Assembly: GCA_964545245.1 (NCBI GenBank)
Contig: CAZJFC010000023.1
Location: 1 to 27,292, forward strand
DNA from: CAZJFC01 sp964545245
Lineage (GTDB): Bacteria; Pseudomonadota; Alphaproteobacteria; Rickettsiales; 21-14-0-20-44-7
Reading direction: 5' to 3'
Length of the DNA stretch: 27,292 nucleotides
Part shown: positions 1 to 8,649 of the stretch, piece by piece
How the letters are laid out: every line of letters begins with the position of its first letter
Position numbering within the stretch: the first letter of the stretch is position 1
The notes under the pieces: model-generated
Database searches by the model: none
Told to the model about the DNA's origin: nothing
The model's input: the letters and a program-made list of their open reading frames with translations, nothing else
Made by a program: the position numbers and the translations under genes

Positions 1-100
1 TTTCGAGCCAGCCTGTGATGATTTTCTTATTTGAGCTGACATTCGAAGCAGTGGCAGGCAGCGCTGCCAGCATAAGTAATACGATGGATAATCTTATCAT
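1..100 (-). CDS. Secreted protein, 5' part only (possibly a RimK-associated/retropepsin-like zinc protease)
   Basis: An open frame starts with ATG at 100 and runs off the left edge, giving 33 residues. The N-terminus is a typical Sec signal peptide: basic start (MIR), a hydrophobic core rich in L, V and A, and an A-x-A-like cleavage site near residue 18 (LPATA). The mature start contains KKIITGWLE. That resembles the beginning of the family annotated as putative ATP-dependent zinc protease / retropepsin-like (RimK-associated), where a GW-E segment precedes the AKIDTGA motif. The motif itself would lie outside the window, so the family call is a guess from a short match. It is divergent from the permease gene at 239, and the 138 bases between hold both promoters. 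No strong ribosome-binding site is visible. Confidence 0.5.
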   Translation of the reverse strand, partial: MIRLSIVLLMLAALPATASNVSSNKKIITGWLE

Positions 101-238
101 TTGGGGCTTATATTACAGCTATATTAAAATTACAACGGGCAAAATGCCCTGCGGCACAACAAACGAAAATGCTGGACATAGCGGATAAAATGCACAGAAT
201 TTACTTCCAGCGGGGGAAAATTCTTATTGGAGAAGGGC

Positions 239-1759
239 ATGGACCTGAAACGTTACGCAATCAAAAAACCTGTAGCTCAGGTGGTTAGTGAGAGTGAATC
301 CGGGCAGCTTAAACGGACACTCGGCGCAAAAAACCTTGTCAGCCTCGGAATTGGTTGTGTTATCGGTGCCGGTATCTTCGTCATGACAGGGCAGGCGGCG
401 GCAGCGCATGCAGGCCCCGCAATCATGATTTCCTTTATTCTTGCTGGTTTCGCGGCAGCAATGGCAGCGCTTTGTTATGCGGAACTTGCTTCAATGTTAC
501 CTGTTTCCGGCAGCGCATACAGCTATGCTTATGTTTCGCTCGGTGAAATTTTTGCGTGGATAATGGGTTGGCTCCTTATATTGGAATATGGTACGGCGGC
601 GGCGACGGTAGCCGTTGGCTGGTCGGGCTATCTTGTAAGTTTTCTGGGCAGCCAGCTTGGGATTGTTATAACCCCGGAACTGACCTTCCCCTATGGGGTT
701 GAAATGGTGAATATTGACGGTTCGTGGAAAGAGCTAACCCCAAAATTTGCTGAAAGCCTTGTTGCCAGCGGAATTGATGTCGATTCACTGCGTAAGGTTA
801 CAGGATTATTTAATCTTCCTGCCTTCCTTGGGATATCGGCAGTAACGGCGCTGCTGATTGTCGGGGTCAGGGAATCTGCAAACGTAAATAACTTTATCGT
901 ATTGATTAAGGTTTCTGTCATATTGGTGTTTATCGGCGTTGGCGCATTCTACGTTAACCCGGATAACTGGAAACCGTTCATACCTGAAAACACCGGGCAT
1001 GACGGTGAATATGGTTATAGCGGCGTATTGAAGGCCGCAGGGGTCATATTCTTTGCATATATCGGTTTTGAAGCGGTTTCAACCGCCGCGCAGGAAACCA
1101 GGAACCCGCAGCGCAACGTGCCGATAGGTATCCTTGGCTCGCTGGTTATCTGCACCTTGTTATATATATTGGTTTCCGGGGTTCTTACCGGGATTGTGCC
1201 ATACAAAACCCTTAACGTGCCTGACCCTATGGCAGTTGCGGTGGACCAGCTTGGGATCGGCTGGCTTGCCGTAGTAGTTAAGATCGGGGCGATCATGGGG
1301 CTTTCTTCCGTAATGCTGGTGCTGGTTTACGGGCAGACGAGGGTTTTCTTCGCCATGTCGCGGGATGGGCTGATCCCGGCATTTTTCAGTACGGTGCATA
1401 AAAAATTCCAGACCCCGCACCTTAACACACTGTTTGTGGGCACGGTAATCGCGTTCGCGGCAGGTTTGGTTCCACTGCGCACATTGGGGGACCTGGTAAG
1501 CGCGGGAACTTTGTTTGCATTCTCGATCATATGTTTCAGCGTGCTGTATCTGCGTTATAAGCAGCCGGAACAAAACCGCCCGTTTAAAGTGCCGCTTTAC
1601 CCGGTTATCCCTATACTCGGCATTATTGCCTGCCTTTATTTGATGTATGGCCTGCGCCACACTTTCTGGACGCTGAAATTTTATTTCCTTGCAGGGCTGG
1701 TGGTTTATTTTGTATATGGCCAGTTCAGAAGTAAGCTGGTGACCAGAAAGGAAAAATAA
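239..1759 (+). CDS. APC-superfamily amino acid permease (cationic amino acid transporter type)
   Basis: This is an inner-membrane transporter of about 506 residues. The first membrane segments begin near residue 35 with GIGCVIGAGIFVMTGQAA, the glycine-rich helix-1 signature of the amino acid-polyamine-organocation superfamily. About 12 or more hydrophobic helices follow, then the PYGQTRVFFAMSRDG-like segment typical of the CAT/YfnA branch (here VYGQTRVFFAMSRDGLIP). A TTG at 227 is in frame, but GGAGAAGG at 229-236 sits at the right distance from ATG 239, so 239 is preferred. The next gene, aguB, starts one base after this stop. That suggests uptake or exchange of arginine, agmatine or a polyamine for the downstream agmatine pathway. 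The substrate is inferred from context only. Confidence 0.9.
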   Translation: MDLKRYAIKKPVAQVVSESESGQLKRTLGAKNLVSLGIGCVIGAGIFVMTGQAAAAHAGPAIMISFILAGFAAAMAALCYAELASMLPVSGSAYSYAYVSLGEIFAWIMGWLLILEYGTAAATVAVGWSGYLVSFLGSQLGIVITPELTFPYGVEMVNIDGSWKELTPKFAESLVASGIDVDSLRKVTGLFNLPAFLGISAVTALLIVGVRESANVNNFIVLIKVSVILVFIGVGAFYVNPDNWKPFIPENTGHDGEYGYSGVLKAAGVIFFAYIGFEAVSTAAQETRNPQRNVPIGILGSLVICTLLYILVSGVLTGIVPYKTLNVPDPMAVAVDQLGIGWLAVVVKIGAIMGLSSVMLVLVYGQTRVFFAMSRDGLIPAFFSTVHKKFQTPHLNTLFVGTVIAFAAGLVPLRTLGDLVSAGTLFAFSIICFSVLYLRYKQPEQNRPFKVPLYPVIPILGIIACLYLMYGLRHTFWTLKFYFLAGLVVYFVYGQFRSKLVTRKEK

Positions 1760-1760
1760 A

Positions 1761-2657
1761 ATGGGTAAATATACAATCGGCCTTATCCAGATGCAGTGTT
1801 TTAAGGATAAGGAGAGATCATTGGCAAAAGCGGTTTCAATGCTTGAAGAAGCTGCCAAAAAAGGCGTGCAGGTCGCCTGCCTGCCTGAGCTTTTCCTGAC
1901 CGATTATTTTTGCCAGACGGAAAACCCGGGCCAGTTTGATTTGGCCGAGCCTGTCGATGGGCCGACTACGAAGGCTCTGGGTGAGGTTGCCAGAAAACAC
2001 AATATGGTGATTGAGAACTCAATCTTTGAAAAACGCGCGCCGGGAATTTATCATAATACCGCTGTCATTATTGAAACGGACGGCAGTATCAAAGGCATTT
2101 ACCGCAAAATGCACATACCCCATGACCCGAATTTTTATGAGAAATATTATTTTACTCCGGGTGATTTGGGCTACCAGAGCTTTGATACTTCCTATGGCAA
2201 TATCGGGACGGTGATCTGCTGGGACCAGTGGTATCCTGAGGCATCACGCCTGACGGCGCTAAAGGGGGCGGAAGTGATTTTCTACCCAACCGCAATCGGC
2301 TGGCAGCCCGGCGATGTCGAGAACTCGGCGATCCTGACCGAAAGCGACTATAAAGCGCAGCTTGAAGCATGGATTACCATCCAGCGCAGCCATGCCGTGG
2401 CAAACGGCGTTTATGTCGCTTCCGTTAACCGCATCGGGCATGAAGGGCCGGAAGGCGGCGGCATCAATTTCTGGGGCAACAGCTTTATTGCTGACCCGTT
2501 CGGCAAGATTATCGCGCAAGCATCTGCGGATAAGGAAGAAATTCTGGTTGCGGAGGTTGATACTGACCTGATCGACCAGAAGCGTAAATACTGGCCGTTT
2601 TTCCGTGACCGCAGGATTGATTCTTATAATGACCTGACTTTGCGTTATGGTAAGTAA
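1761..2657 (+). CDS. aguB: N-carbamoylputrescine amidase
   Basis: This 298-residue nitrilase-superfamily enzyme hydrolyses N-carbamoylputrescine to putrescine, ammonia and CO2, the last step of the agmatine deiminase route. The catalytic triad is visible: Glu43 in LPELF, Lys116 in YRKMHIP, and Cys153 in VICWDQWYPE. The length and the segments DPNFYEKYYFTPGD and WGNSFIADPFG are typical of bacterial and plant AguB. It lies in a tight operon: one base separates it from the permease, and its stop codon overlaps or abuts the start of agmatine deiminase. No arginine decarboxylase is present in the window, so agmatine must come from elsewhere in the genome or from outside the cell. Confidence 0.95.
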   Translation: MGKYTIGLIQMQCFKDKERSLAKAVSMLEEAAKKGVQVACLPELFLTDYFCQTENPGQFDLAEPVDGPTTKALGEVARKHNMVIENSIFEKRAPGIYHNTAVIIETDGSIKGIYRKMHIPHDPNFYEKYYFTPGDLGYQSFDTSYGNIGTVICWDQWYPEASRLTALKGAEVIFYPTAIGWQPGDVENSAILTESDYKAQLEAWITIQRSHAVANGVYVASVNRIGHEGPEGGGINFWGNSFIADPFGKIIAQASADKEEILVAEVDTDLIDQKRKYWPFFRDRRIDSYNDLTLRYGK

Positions 2658-2658
2658 C

Positions 2659-3693
2659 ATGCACGAAACTCCATCCTCCCTCGGCTTCCGCATGCCCGCC
2701 GAGTGGGAAAAACACACGGCGACATGGCTTGCGTGGCCGCACCACAAGGCGGACTGGCCGGGCAAGTTTGGCCCCATCCCATGGGTGTTCACCGAGATTG
2801 CGCGTTATATCACCCAGTCGGAAAATTTGAGGTTGCTGGTAAAGGATAATGCGGCAAAAGCGGAGGCCAGAAAACACCTCGCAATGGCGAATGTTGACCT
2901 TGATAAGGTGCAGTTTTTTGAAATCCCGACAAACCGCGGATGGATGCGTGATTGCGGGCCAATTTTCCTGAAAAACAGGAAGGGGGAAAAAGCGTTTCTT
3001 AATTTCCGTTTCAACGGCTGGGCGAAATACCGCAATCATCAGCACGATAATAATGTTCCCGCCGGGCTTAATAAAAAACTTAAGCTGAGGGAATTTATCC
3101 CGGTTCACAAGGGCAAACAGGTTGTGATGGAAGGCGGTGCAATCGAAGTTAATGGCAGGGGAACGGTTATTGTTACCGAAGAATGCCTGCAAAGCAAAAT
3201 CCAGGAGAGGAACCCCGGTTTTTCCAAGGGCGATTATGAACAGGTTTTTGCTGATTATTTAGGGGCGGATAACACTATCTGGCTTGGCAAGGGAATTGTT
3301 GGGGATGATACCCACGGCCATATTGATGACATCACCCGCTTCGCTAATGCTGATACGATCATCACTGTGGTGGAGCAGGACAAAAAAGACGCAAACCAGA
3401 GCCTCCTCCGGAATAACCTGAAAATCCTCAGAAAAACAAAATTTGATGTGATCGAAATTCCCATGCCCAAGCCGGTAATATTTGACGGCACAAGGCTTCC
3501 TGCAAGCTATGCGAATTTCCTGATAACCAATAAATTCGTTCTGGTGCCAACTTTCAATGATGCGAATGATAGGGTGGCATTAAATATATTAGCAGAAGTT
3601 TTTCCTAAACATGAAATAATCGGCATACACGCAGTTGACCTTGTCTGGGGCTTGGGTACGATCCATTGCCTCACACAGCAGGAGCCGGCTTAA
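2659..3693 (+). CDS. aguA: Agmatine deiminase
   Basis: This cytosolic guanidine-modifying enzyme of about 344 residues converts agmatine to N-carbamoylputrescine and ammonia. The family motifs are complete: substrate Asp in GWMRDCGPIF, Glu in VMEGGAIEVNG, His/Asp in GDDTHGHIDDITRF, and the catalytic Cys in GTIHCLTQQEPA, eight residues from the C-terminus. Two starts are possible. ATG 2647 overlaps aguB by 11 bases, whereas ATG 2659 is preceded by GGTAAG and gives the usual M-x-E-TPSSLGFRMPAEW beginning, so I chose 2659. Translation is probably coupled to aguB. With aguB it forms the complete two-step agmatine-to-putrescine pathway. Confidence 0.95.
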   Translation: MHETPSSLGFRMPAEWEKHTATWLAWPHHKADWPGKFGPIPWVFTEIARYITQSENLRLLVKDNAAKAEARKHLAMANVDLDKVQFFEIPTNRGWMRDCGPIFLKNRKGEKAFLNFRFNGWAKYRNHQHDNNVPAGLNKKLKLREFIPVHKGKQVVMEGGAIEVNGRGTVIVTEECLQSKIQERNPGFSKGDYEQVFADYLGADNTIWLGKGIVGDDTHGHIDDITRFANADTIITVVEQDKKDANQSLLRNNLKILRKTKFDVIEIPMPKPVIFDGTRLPASYANFLITNKFVLVPTFNDANDRVALNILAEVFPKHEIIGIHAVDLVWGLGTIHCLTQQEPA

Positions 3694-3714
3694 CCTACCT
3701 CTTAAGGAGAAGTT

Positions 3715-4527
3715 TTGGAGAAGATAAAGATAATTTCTGATGCAAAGCATTTTGCCCAGTCACGGGCTTTGGCAAATGAGCTGTTACCGTTATGGAATTA
3801 CGAAAGGAATATTATCCTTACCTGTGGGACTGAATTTGCTGAGGAAGCAATCGCGGCTAAAAAAACTTCTGGTGCCGTTCTGGTTTCTTTACTTGACCCC
3901 ACAAAAAATCATGATGAGTTCGATTTAATCATTGCGCCGGAGCATGAGCCATTGCCACCGGGGAATGTAATAACCACTGTCGGGCTTATAAACGGAATCA
4001 ATCCTGAGGTTCTGAAAGAAATTGATAGTTCGCGCTTTAAAGAACTTCCTTCTCCAAGAATTGCTGTTCTTGCCGGGGGAAGGCATGTCGGCGGAAATTT
4101 TACGGAAGATGACGCGTTCAGGATGGCAGAGATGATTAATGGTATAGGCGGTTCGGCATTGGTTACGACCAGCCGCCGCACGGAAGATAAATCGGCAAAA
4201 GCTTTGAAAGAGGCAATCAATCTTCCCATGTTTTTCTGGGATTATAACCATGAAGGCCAAGCCGCGAACCCTTATCAGGAAATTCTTGCCGTTGCGGAGA
4301 TCATAATTGTTACGGCGGATTCTGTCAGGATGTGTTCGGAGGCGTGCTCGTCAGGAAAAAAGGTGACAATATTTACCCCGCAGCAGGTGCATTTCTCATA
4401 TATCGCATTGAGGGATCTGCTTGTGGCGAAGGGTTATGCGGTTCTTTCCCCCCAACACGGTGAAACTAAAGTCCTTAACGAGGCAAGGCGAGTGGCAGAA
4501 GCCATTTCAGAAAAATTCCGCCACTAA
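3715..4527 (+). CDS. ELM1/GtrOC1-family protein (putative glycosyltransferase-like, DUF1022)
   Basis: This 270-residue protein resembles the bacterial relatives of plant ELM1 (mitochondrial fission protein), a family with a GT-B-like fold and unproven activity. Supporting segments are FDLIIAPEHEPLPPGNVITTVG, VLAGGRHVGGNFTEDDA, LVTTSRRT, and the C-terminal VTADSVRMCSEACSSGKKV, which looks like the nucleotide-sugar-binding part of GT-B enzymes. The start is TTG 3715: AAGGAGA at 3704-3710 lies four bases upstream and there is no better ATG nearby. It follows aguA by 21 bases and is probably co-transcribed, with no obvious functional link. Its end is six bases from the convergent gene at 4534. 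Confidence 0.8.
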   Translation: MEKIKIISDAKHFAQSRALANELLPLWNYERNIILTCGTEFAEEAIAAKKTSGAVLVSLLDPTKNHDEFDLIIAPEHEPLPPGNVITTVGLINGINPEVLKEIDSSRFKELPSPRIAVLAGGRHVGGNFTEDDAFRMAEMINGIGGSALVTTSRRTEDKSAKALKEAINLPMFFWDYNHEGQAANPYQEILAVAEIIIVTADSVRMCSEACSSGKKVTIFTPQQVHFSYIALRDLLVAKGYAVLSPQHGETKVLNEARRVAEAISEKFRH

Positions 4528-4533
4528 GTGACC

Positions 4534-7500
4534 TTAGTAATTACTGCCGCGCAAGTGGAAATTTACATCCTGTATAAGTGAGGAATGCCTTGCCTGGCTT
4601 CCGCCACGGGTGACACGTTCGGTTCTGGTCGCGCGGTTAAGCGAAGCCGCCCTTATCTTATCGGAAGAAAGCGAAGTGTTGATCGTGCATTTAAAGCCAC
4701 GCGCGGTTACAAGGCCGCAAAGGTTGTCTGCGGCATTCTTGGAATAAGAAGGGCCAATTTCCGCACTGTACAGATTAGCGTTATTACCGACCGGGCGGGT
4801 GGTCCTTACACGGTATCTGTCAGTCATGCCCGGTATGCCTGCGCTGATGGAGTTCCAAAAAGCTTTCGCGCTTGAAGGGTCGCTGAAACCCGGGACTTTT
4901 ACCCAGATCTCTTTCGCCAGCAGGTTTGGCTTATCATAAACCGGGGCTGAATAATTATTATTTATCCTTGCAACGGATGAGCCGCTGTTCAGAGCGGTTG
5001 AACCCTTGGAAGTGATATAATAAGAAGGCCCGATCGGCGGCACGGATTCACTTGTAAACGGTGCAAGCGAAGTGGTCGGATTCTCTGTCAGCACAGGTTG
5101 CGGGGCAGATGCCTGACGAATCGGCGCTATTGTTTCATTCTCTTTTGTTACGACTACTTTGGAAGGTTTAACTAAGAGGTTCTCCTTTTGCACAACAATT
5201 TGTGTAGGCTGGCCGGGGGCGGGTTGCTGCACAGTAGCGCTTGGTTCTGCCGCAGCCACATGTTGAGTGGGGCGGATAGGTTCAATTTGCTGTACCAGAG
5301 CTTGCGCTTGTGCCTGAGTACGCGGTGTCGCAGGAGGCAAAGGTTGCAAAGGAGCGTTATTGATATCGCCTGCCGGGTTTTCTTGCGGAGCAGGGCGGTC
5401 TGTGGCTGAACGGACAATGATTTGTTGCGGAGCTTGCTGAGGAGTTGCCTGCCCGTTAGTTGCCTGGGCCACTGTAACTGGGGCGGCGGCAGCCCTTTGC
5501 TCGGCCTCATAACTTGCGAGGCGGTTATTTATTTTATCACGCAGTTCGGCTTCGCGTTGTTTCTCGGCTTCTGTCTGGCTGAATGTAAAAGGGGCCGGTT
5601 TCGGGCTGGCGGCAAGTTGCTGCGTTGCCTGAGGAGCCTCAGAAGGAGCTGAAAGGGCGGTAAAAGGAGCCGCTCTTTCATTCGGGTTGCTGACAATCGT
5701 TTCAACAATGGTTTCCTCCCTTACAGAAGAAGCCAGTTTCTGTGCCGGAGCGGGGGTTGCGGTTTTGGTAATAACCGGAACAACAGGTTTTACAGGTTCA
5801 GGCGCTGCGGCCAAAGGTATGCTGGAAGGCGTTTCCGGAATGATTGATTTTATCTCATTCTTAGGCTCAGCGGCTCTCCTCAGGTCTTCAAGCCGCGCGG
5901 GTTGGGCGGAGGTATCAGTCTGGTTTATGACAACGATCTCCTCTTTAGCGGATTCCCTTGCCAGATTTGCTTTATTAGCGGCTTCTGCCCGCTCTTGTTC
6001 AAGCTTGTCCATTTGTGCGATGAAAGGTGCCGGCAGGGATGTCGTTGTTGTGGTTTTTACCGTACCAAGTTCTGAAGTTTGTTCGCTGACTTCAGTTACA
6101 TTTTCATGTCTTGATATTTGTACCGGTTCTTTTGGTGTTACCGGAACAATTGGCGCGGCGGCGAAGGATGCAGCCGGAACCGTGGAAGTTACCGGGGTGA
6201 TTTCACGTTTTGCCACTTCGGCTGGCGCAGCGCCGCCAAGGCTGTCATTACGGTCTTTAATGATTTCGCCGGTAATGGTTTTAGCATCAATGATTTCCGG
6301 TTTTGGAGCGGTTTGCTGGGTTACTTTCGGTTCTGGTTTGCTTTCGCCGAACAGGCTGTTATAGGCAGAGTCGAAGAATGAATCCTCGTCCTCTTTTTCT
6401 GGTGCTGTTGAGGCTATTGTTGCGGCAGGCGCAATAGCGGGCTGGAGCGCCGCCCCGCTGTTATTGGCAGTGTCTGATACGGCGGAAGAAGCTTCTTTCG
6501 CGGAATTGCTCAAGGCCGTTCTTGCCGCTTCTGCGGCGTTATTGACGGGTTCAGGCAATGCGTCAACAGGAGCAGGGGCTTGCGGCGCAGTTTCCTGCCG
6601 GAGCGAATCTGATGCAAACTCATTGAACTGTGATTGGGTCATCATGGTTGTTTCAACCGGGCGGCAGCCAACACCGGCTGAGATGAGCTGTTTGCAAAGC
6701 TCAATAGCTTTCTCTTTGGTGGGAAGTATGCCTGCGTTAACATGGTATGCAGCATTAGCCCCTGTCCCTTTCTGGACGATCTGTAAGGAAGTCTCGGATA
6801 ATATGGAGCCGTGGTTGCGCTGCAATTCAGCGATTTTGCGCTCTGCGAACACTTTGTCCTTGAAACTGCCGAGGTCGAGCAAGGTATATTGCTTTCCTTC
6901 TTCATAACCGCCGGAAAAAGAGGCATGCTCAAGGTTTCCTTCTTCGCGGATCTTGGTGCGGATATCGTTAAACCAGTCTTTGCGCGGTGTATCAGACGAA
7001 TACGAGTTTTCCGCGCGAATCATTTTAGTTTCTTTCAGGTCAGCCAGGATTTGCTCGCTTGTCCTTGTGGGAAGGGCATCATCGTCATCGTCCGTAAGCA
7101 TGAAATCCGGCACTGCGCTTGCGGCAAATGAGCTGGCAGCATGCTGGTTTGAAGCAGTATTCTCATTTTTGGCCGGGACATAGAACCCTTCAATACCCTC
7201 ATTCCTTTTTGCGGTAATTTCGGCTGGCGCAGGCGCATGTGAAGGGGCAAGTTGTGAAAGGATCGTTTCGCCCAGGTCATTTCTGGCTTCGGTGCTGGCT
7301 CCGGCCTGGAGCAGGAGATTGACAATTTCGTTCCTTGATGTGGCCGAAGCCTTCATCAGCGCGGTATTTCCTTCATTATCGGCAATGTTGATATTGGCGC
7401 CGGCTGCGATCAGCAACCTGACAATTGCGGCATTCCCGCTGCGTGCTGCGATATGGAGGGCAGTCCCGCCGCCAACATCTGCGATATCAGGGTTTGCGCC

Positions 7501-7779
7501 ATTGCCGAGAAGGATTCTTACCAGTTCCGGGTTTCCCTGATGGGCTGCGCGCATCAGGGCCGTAGTTCCGAGGTCCCCGCGTTCATCCGGGTTGTCACCG
7601 CTGGCAATAAGCGCAGAAACGGTACGGGAATCACCGGCATTTGCGGCATCGACTATTTTGCTGCCAAAGCTTATCGGGTTGGTGCTATAGCTTTGCGACT
7701 CCTGCACGCCTGCAACAAGCGCAATGGCGGACGTTAGGGAGAGAGTCAGTAATTTGCCGGTTTTAGTTCTGAAGTTCAT
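4534..7779 (-). CDS. Large exported ankyrin-repeat protein with two SPOR-like domains
   Basis: The product has about 1081 residues. A signal peptide (LLTLSLTSAIALVAG) is followed by about four ankyrin repeats, roughly residues 40-175, with recurring motifs such as TALMRAAHQGNPELVRILLGNG and TALHIAARSGNAAIVRLLI. Near residues 295-380 is a SPOR-like domain (YTLLDLGSFKDKVFAERKIAEL ... YHVNAGILPTKEKAIELCKQLISAGVGCRPV). A linker of about 600 residues rich in Ala, Pro, Gln, Thr and Glu follows. A second SPOR-like domain ends the protein (IWVKVPGFSDPSSAKAFWNSI ... YSAEIGPSYSKNAADNLCGLV). SPOR domains bind denuded septal peptidoglycan, so a periplasmic cell-wall or division role is inferred. Start ATG 7779 has a weak AGGT upstream; TTG 7788 is an alternative. 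Confidence 0.85.
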   Translation of the reverse strand: MNFRTKTGKLLTLSLTSAIALVAGVQESQSYSTNPISFGSKIVDAANAGDSRTVSALIASGDNPDERGDLGTTALMRAAHQGNPELVRILLGNGANPDIADVGGGTALHIAARSGNAAIVRLLIAAGANINIADNEGNTALMKASATSRNEIVNLLLQAGASTEARNDLGETILSQLAPSHAPAPAEITAKRNEGIEGFYVPAKNENTASNQHAASSFAASAVPDFMLTDDDDDALPTRTSEQILADLKETKMIRAENSYSSDTPRKDWFNDIRTKIREEGNLEHASFSGGYEEGKQYTLLDLGSFKDKVFAERKIAELQRNHGSILSETSLQIVQKGTGANAAYHVNAGILPTKEKAIELCKQLISAGVGCRPVETTMMTQSQFNEFASDSLRQETAPQAPAPVDALPEPVNNAAEAARTALSNSAKEASSAVSDTANNSGAALQPAIAPAATIASTAPEKEDEDSFFDSAYNSLFGESKPEPKVTQQTAPKPEIIDAKTITGEIIKDRNDSLGGAAPAEVAKREITPVTSTVPAASFAAAPIVPVTPKEPVQISRHENVTEVSEQTSELGTVKTTTTTSLPAPFIAQMDKLEQERAEAANKANLARESAKEEIVVINQTDTSAQPARLEDLRRAAEPKNEIKSIIPETPSSIPLAAAPEPVKPVVPVITKTATPAPAQKLASSVREETIVETIVSNPNERAAPFTALSAPSEAPQATQQLAASPKPAPFTFSQTEAEKQREAELRDKINNRLASYEAEQRAAAAPVTVAQATNGQATPQQAPQQIIVRSATDRPAPQENPAGDINNAPLQPLPPATPRTQAQAQALVQQIEPIRPTQHVAAAEPSATVQQPAPGQPTQIVVQKENLLVKPSKVVVTKENETIAPIRQASAPQPVLTENPTTSLAPFTSESVPPIGPSYYITSKGSTALNSGSSVARINNNYSAPVYDKPNLLAKEIWVKVPGFSDPSSAKAFWNSISAGIPGMTDRYRVRTTRPVGNNANLYSAEIGPSYSKNAADNLCGLVTARGFKCTINTSLSSDKIRAASLNRATRTERVTRGGSQARHSSLIQDVNFHLRGSNY

Positions 7780-7952
7780 GCTTATCAACCTGTGTTAAAC
7801 TGTTGTAAAATCTTGGTGATGAATATAGCAAAGTTAACGGTATTGAAAACAAAAAACCGGCGGCAGAAGTGAAAAACCATCATTTTGGCATAACTGCCAC
7901 TAGAGGGATGATAAGGAAGTAGCCGCGATGAAGGAAAAAAGAGGGGGCAGGT

Positions 7953-8477
7953 CTAGTGTGCTGATGCTTGCACGCGTTTTTTTTCCTTGCGGAGTTTGCG
8001 GAGGATCATATCGCGTTTGAGGCTTGAAATATAGTCTACGAAAACCACGCCGTTAAGGTGGTCAATTTCGTGCTGGATGCAGGTCGCCAGCAGTTCATCC
8101 GCTTCGATTTCATGCTGTTTACCGTCATAATCCAGATAGCGGAGCTTGACTTTTTTTGGTCTGCATACCTCTGCGAATTGGTCAGGAAAGCTGAGGCAGC
8201 CTTCCATATAAATGTTTTCTTCTTCCGATTTCCAGGTGATTTCAGGGTTAACCAGAAACATCGGTTCCCGTCCGCCTTCGCGCTGGGCGATATCCATCAC
8301 GATAACGCGCCGCAAATCCCCCACCTGTGTGGCAGCGAGTCCAATGCCGTGGGATGCGTACATGGTTTCCAGCATGTCATCCATGAATTTTTGCAGCGCC
8401 TTATCAACCTTATCAACAGGTTTTGCTATCATTTTAAGCCTTGGGTCAGGCGCGGTGATGATTGGTAATATTGCCAT
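7953..8477 (-). CDS. def: Peptide deformylase
   Basis: This is a metalloenzyme of about 174 residues that removes the formyl group from the N-terminal methionine of nascent proteins. All three signature motifs are present: GIGLAATQVG, EGCLSFP (metal-ligand Cys) and QHEIDHLNG (two His ligands and the catalytic Glu). An in-frame ATG at 8504 would add nine residues (MEKRGQTVQ). The family normally begins MAILPIITAPDPRLK, so ATG 8477 is preferred; AGAGGT lies about 11 bases upstream. The usual partner fmt is not adjacent. The C-terminus is basic (KRDMILRKLRKEKKRVQ), as in other long proteobacterial Def proteins. Downstream, the 7789-7952 intergenic stretch shows no convincing terminator hairpin. 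Confidence 0.95.
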   Translation of the reverse strand: MAILPIITAPDPRLKMIAKPVDKVDKALQKFMDDMLETMYASHGIGLAATQVGDLRRVIVMDIAQREGGREPMFLVNPEITWKSEEENIYMEGCLSFPDQFAEVCRPKKVKLRYLDYDGKQHEIEADELLATCIQHEIDHLNGVVFVDYISSLKRDMILRKLRKEKKRVQASAH

Positions 8478-8598
8478 TTGGACAGTTTGACCTCTTTTTT
8501 CCATTATCTCATAAATGCGGTGTTTTTGTCAAATTTCCAGGGTTATTTGTTTTGCTGTTTTTCAAGTATCCGGAAATTCAGAATAAAAATTATTTATG

Positions 8599-8625
8599 TT
8601 GAAATAAGTAACAGTTTTATATAAT
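8599..8625 (+). promoter_or_regulatory. Putative promoter for the gene at 8650
   Basis: A perfect -10 hexamer TATAAT at 8620-8625 has TTGAAA at 8599-8604 upstream, with a 15-base spacer that is shorter than ideal. It lies in a very AT-rich stretch, 24 bases before the start codon of the orphan gene. It is predicted from sequence only. Confidence 0.5.
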
Positions 8626-8649
8626 GGTAAACAAAATTTAGGATATATT

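Noticed and set aside
1160..1858. 232-codon frame on the minus strand opposite permease/aguB
   Set aside because: It is antisense to two certain genes, its sequence has an unnatural Cys/His/Arg-rich composition, and there is no ribosome-binding site.
5687..6364. 225-codon open frame antisense to the ankyrin-SPOR gene
   Set aside because: The linker's biased Ala/Pro/Thr/Glu codons keep the reverse frames open; the composition (Ser/Ala/Gly/Val-rich) is a mirror of the sense strand, and no start signal is present.
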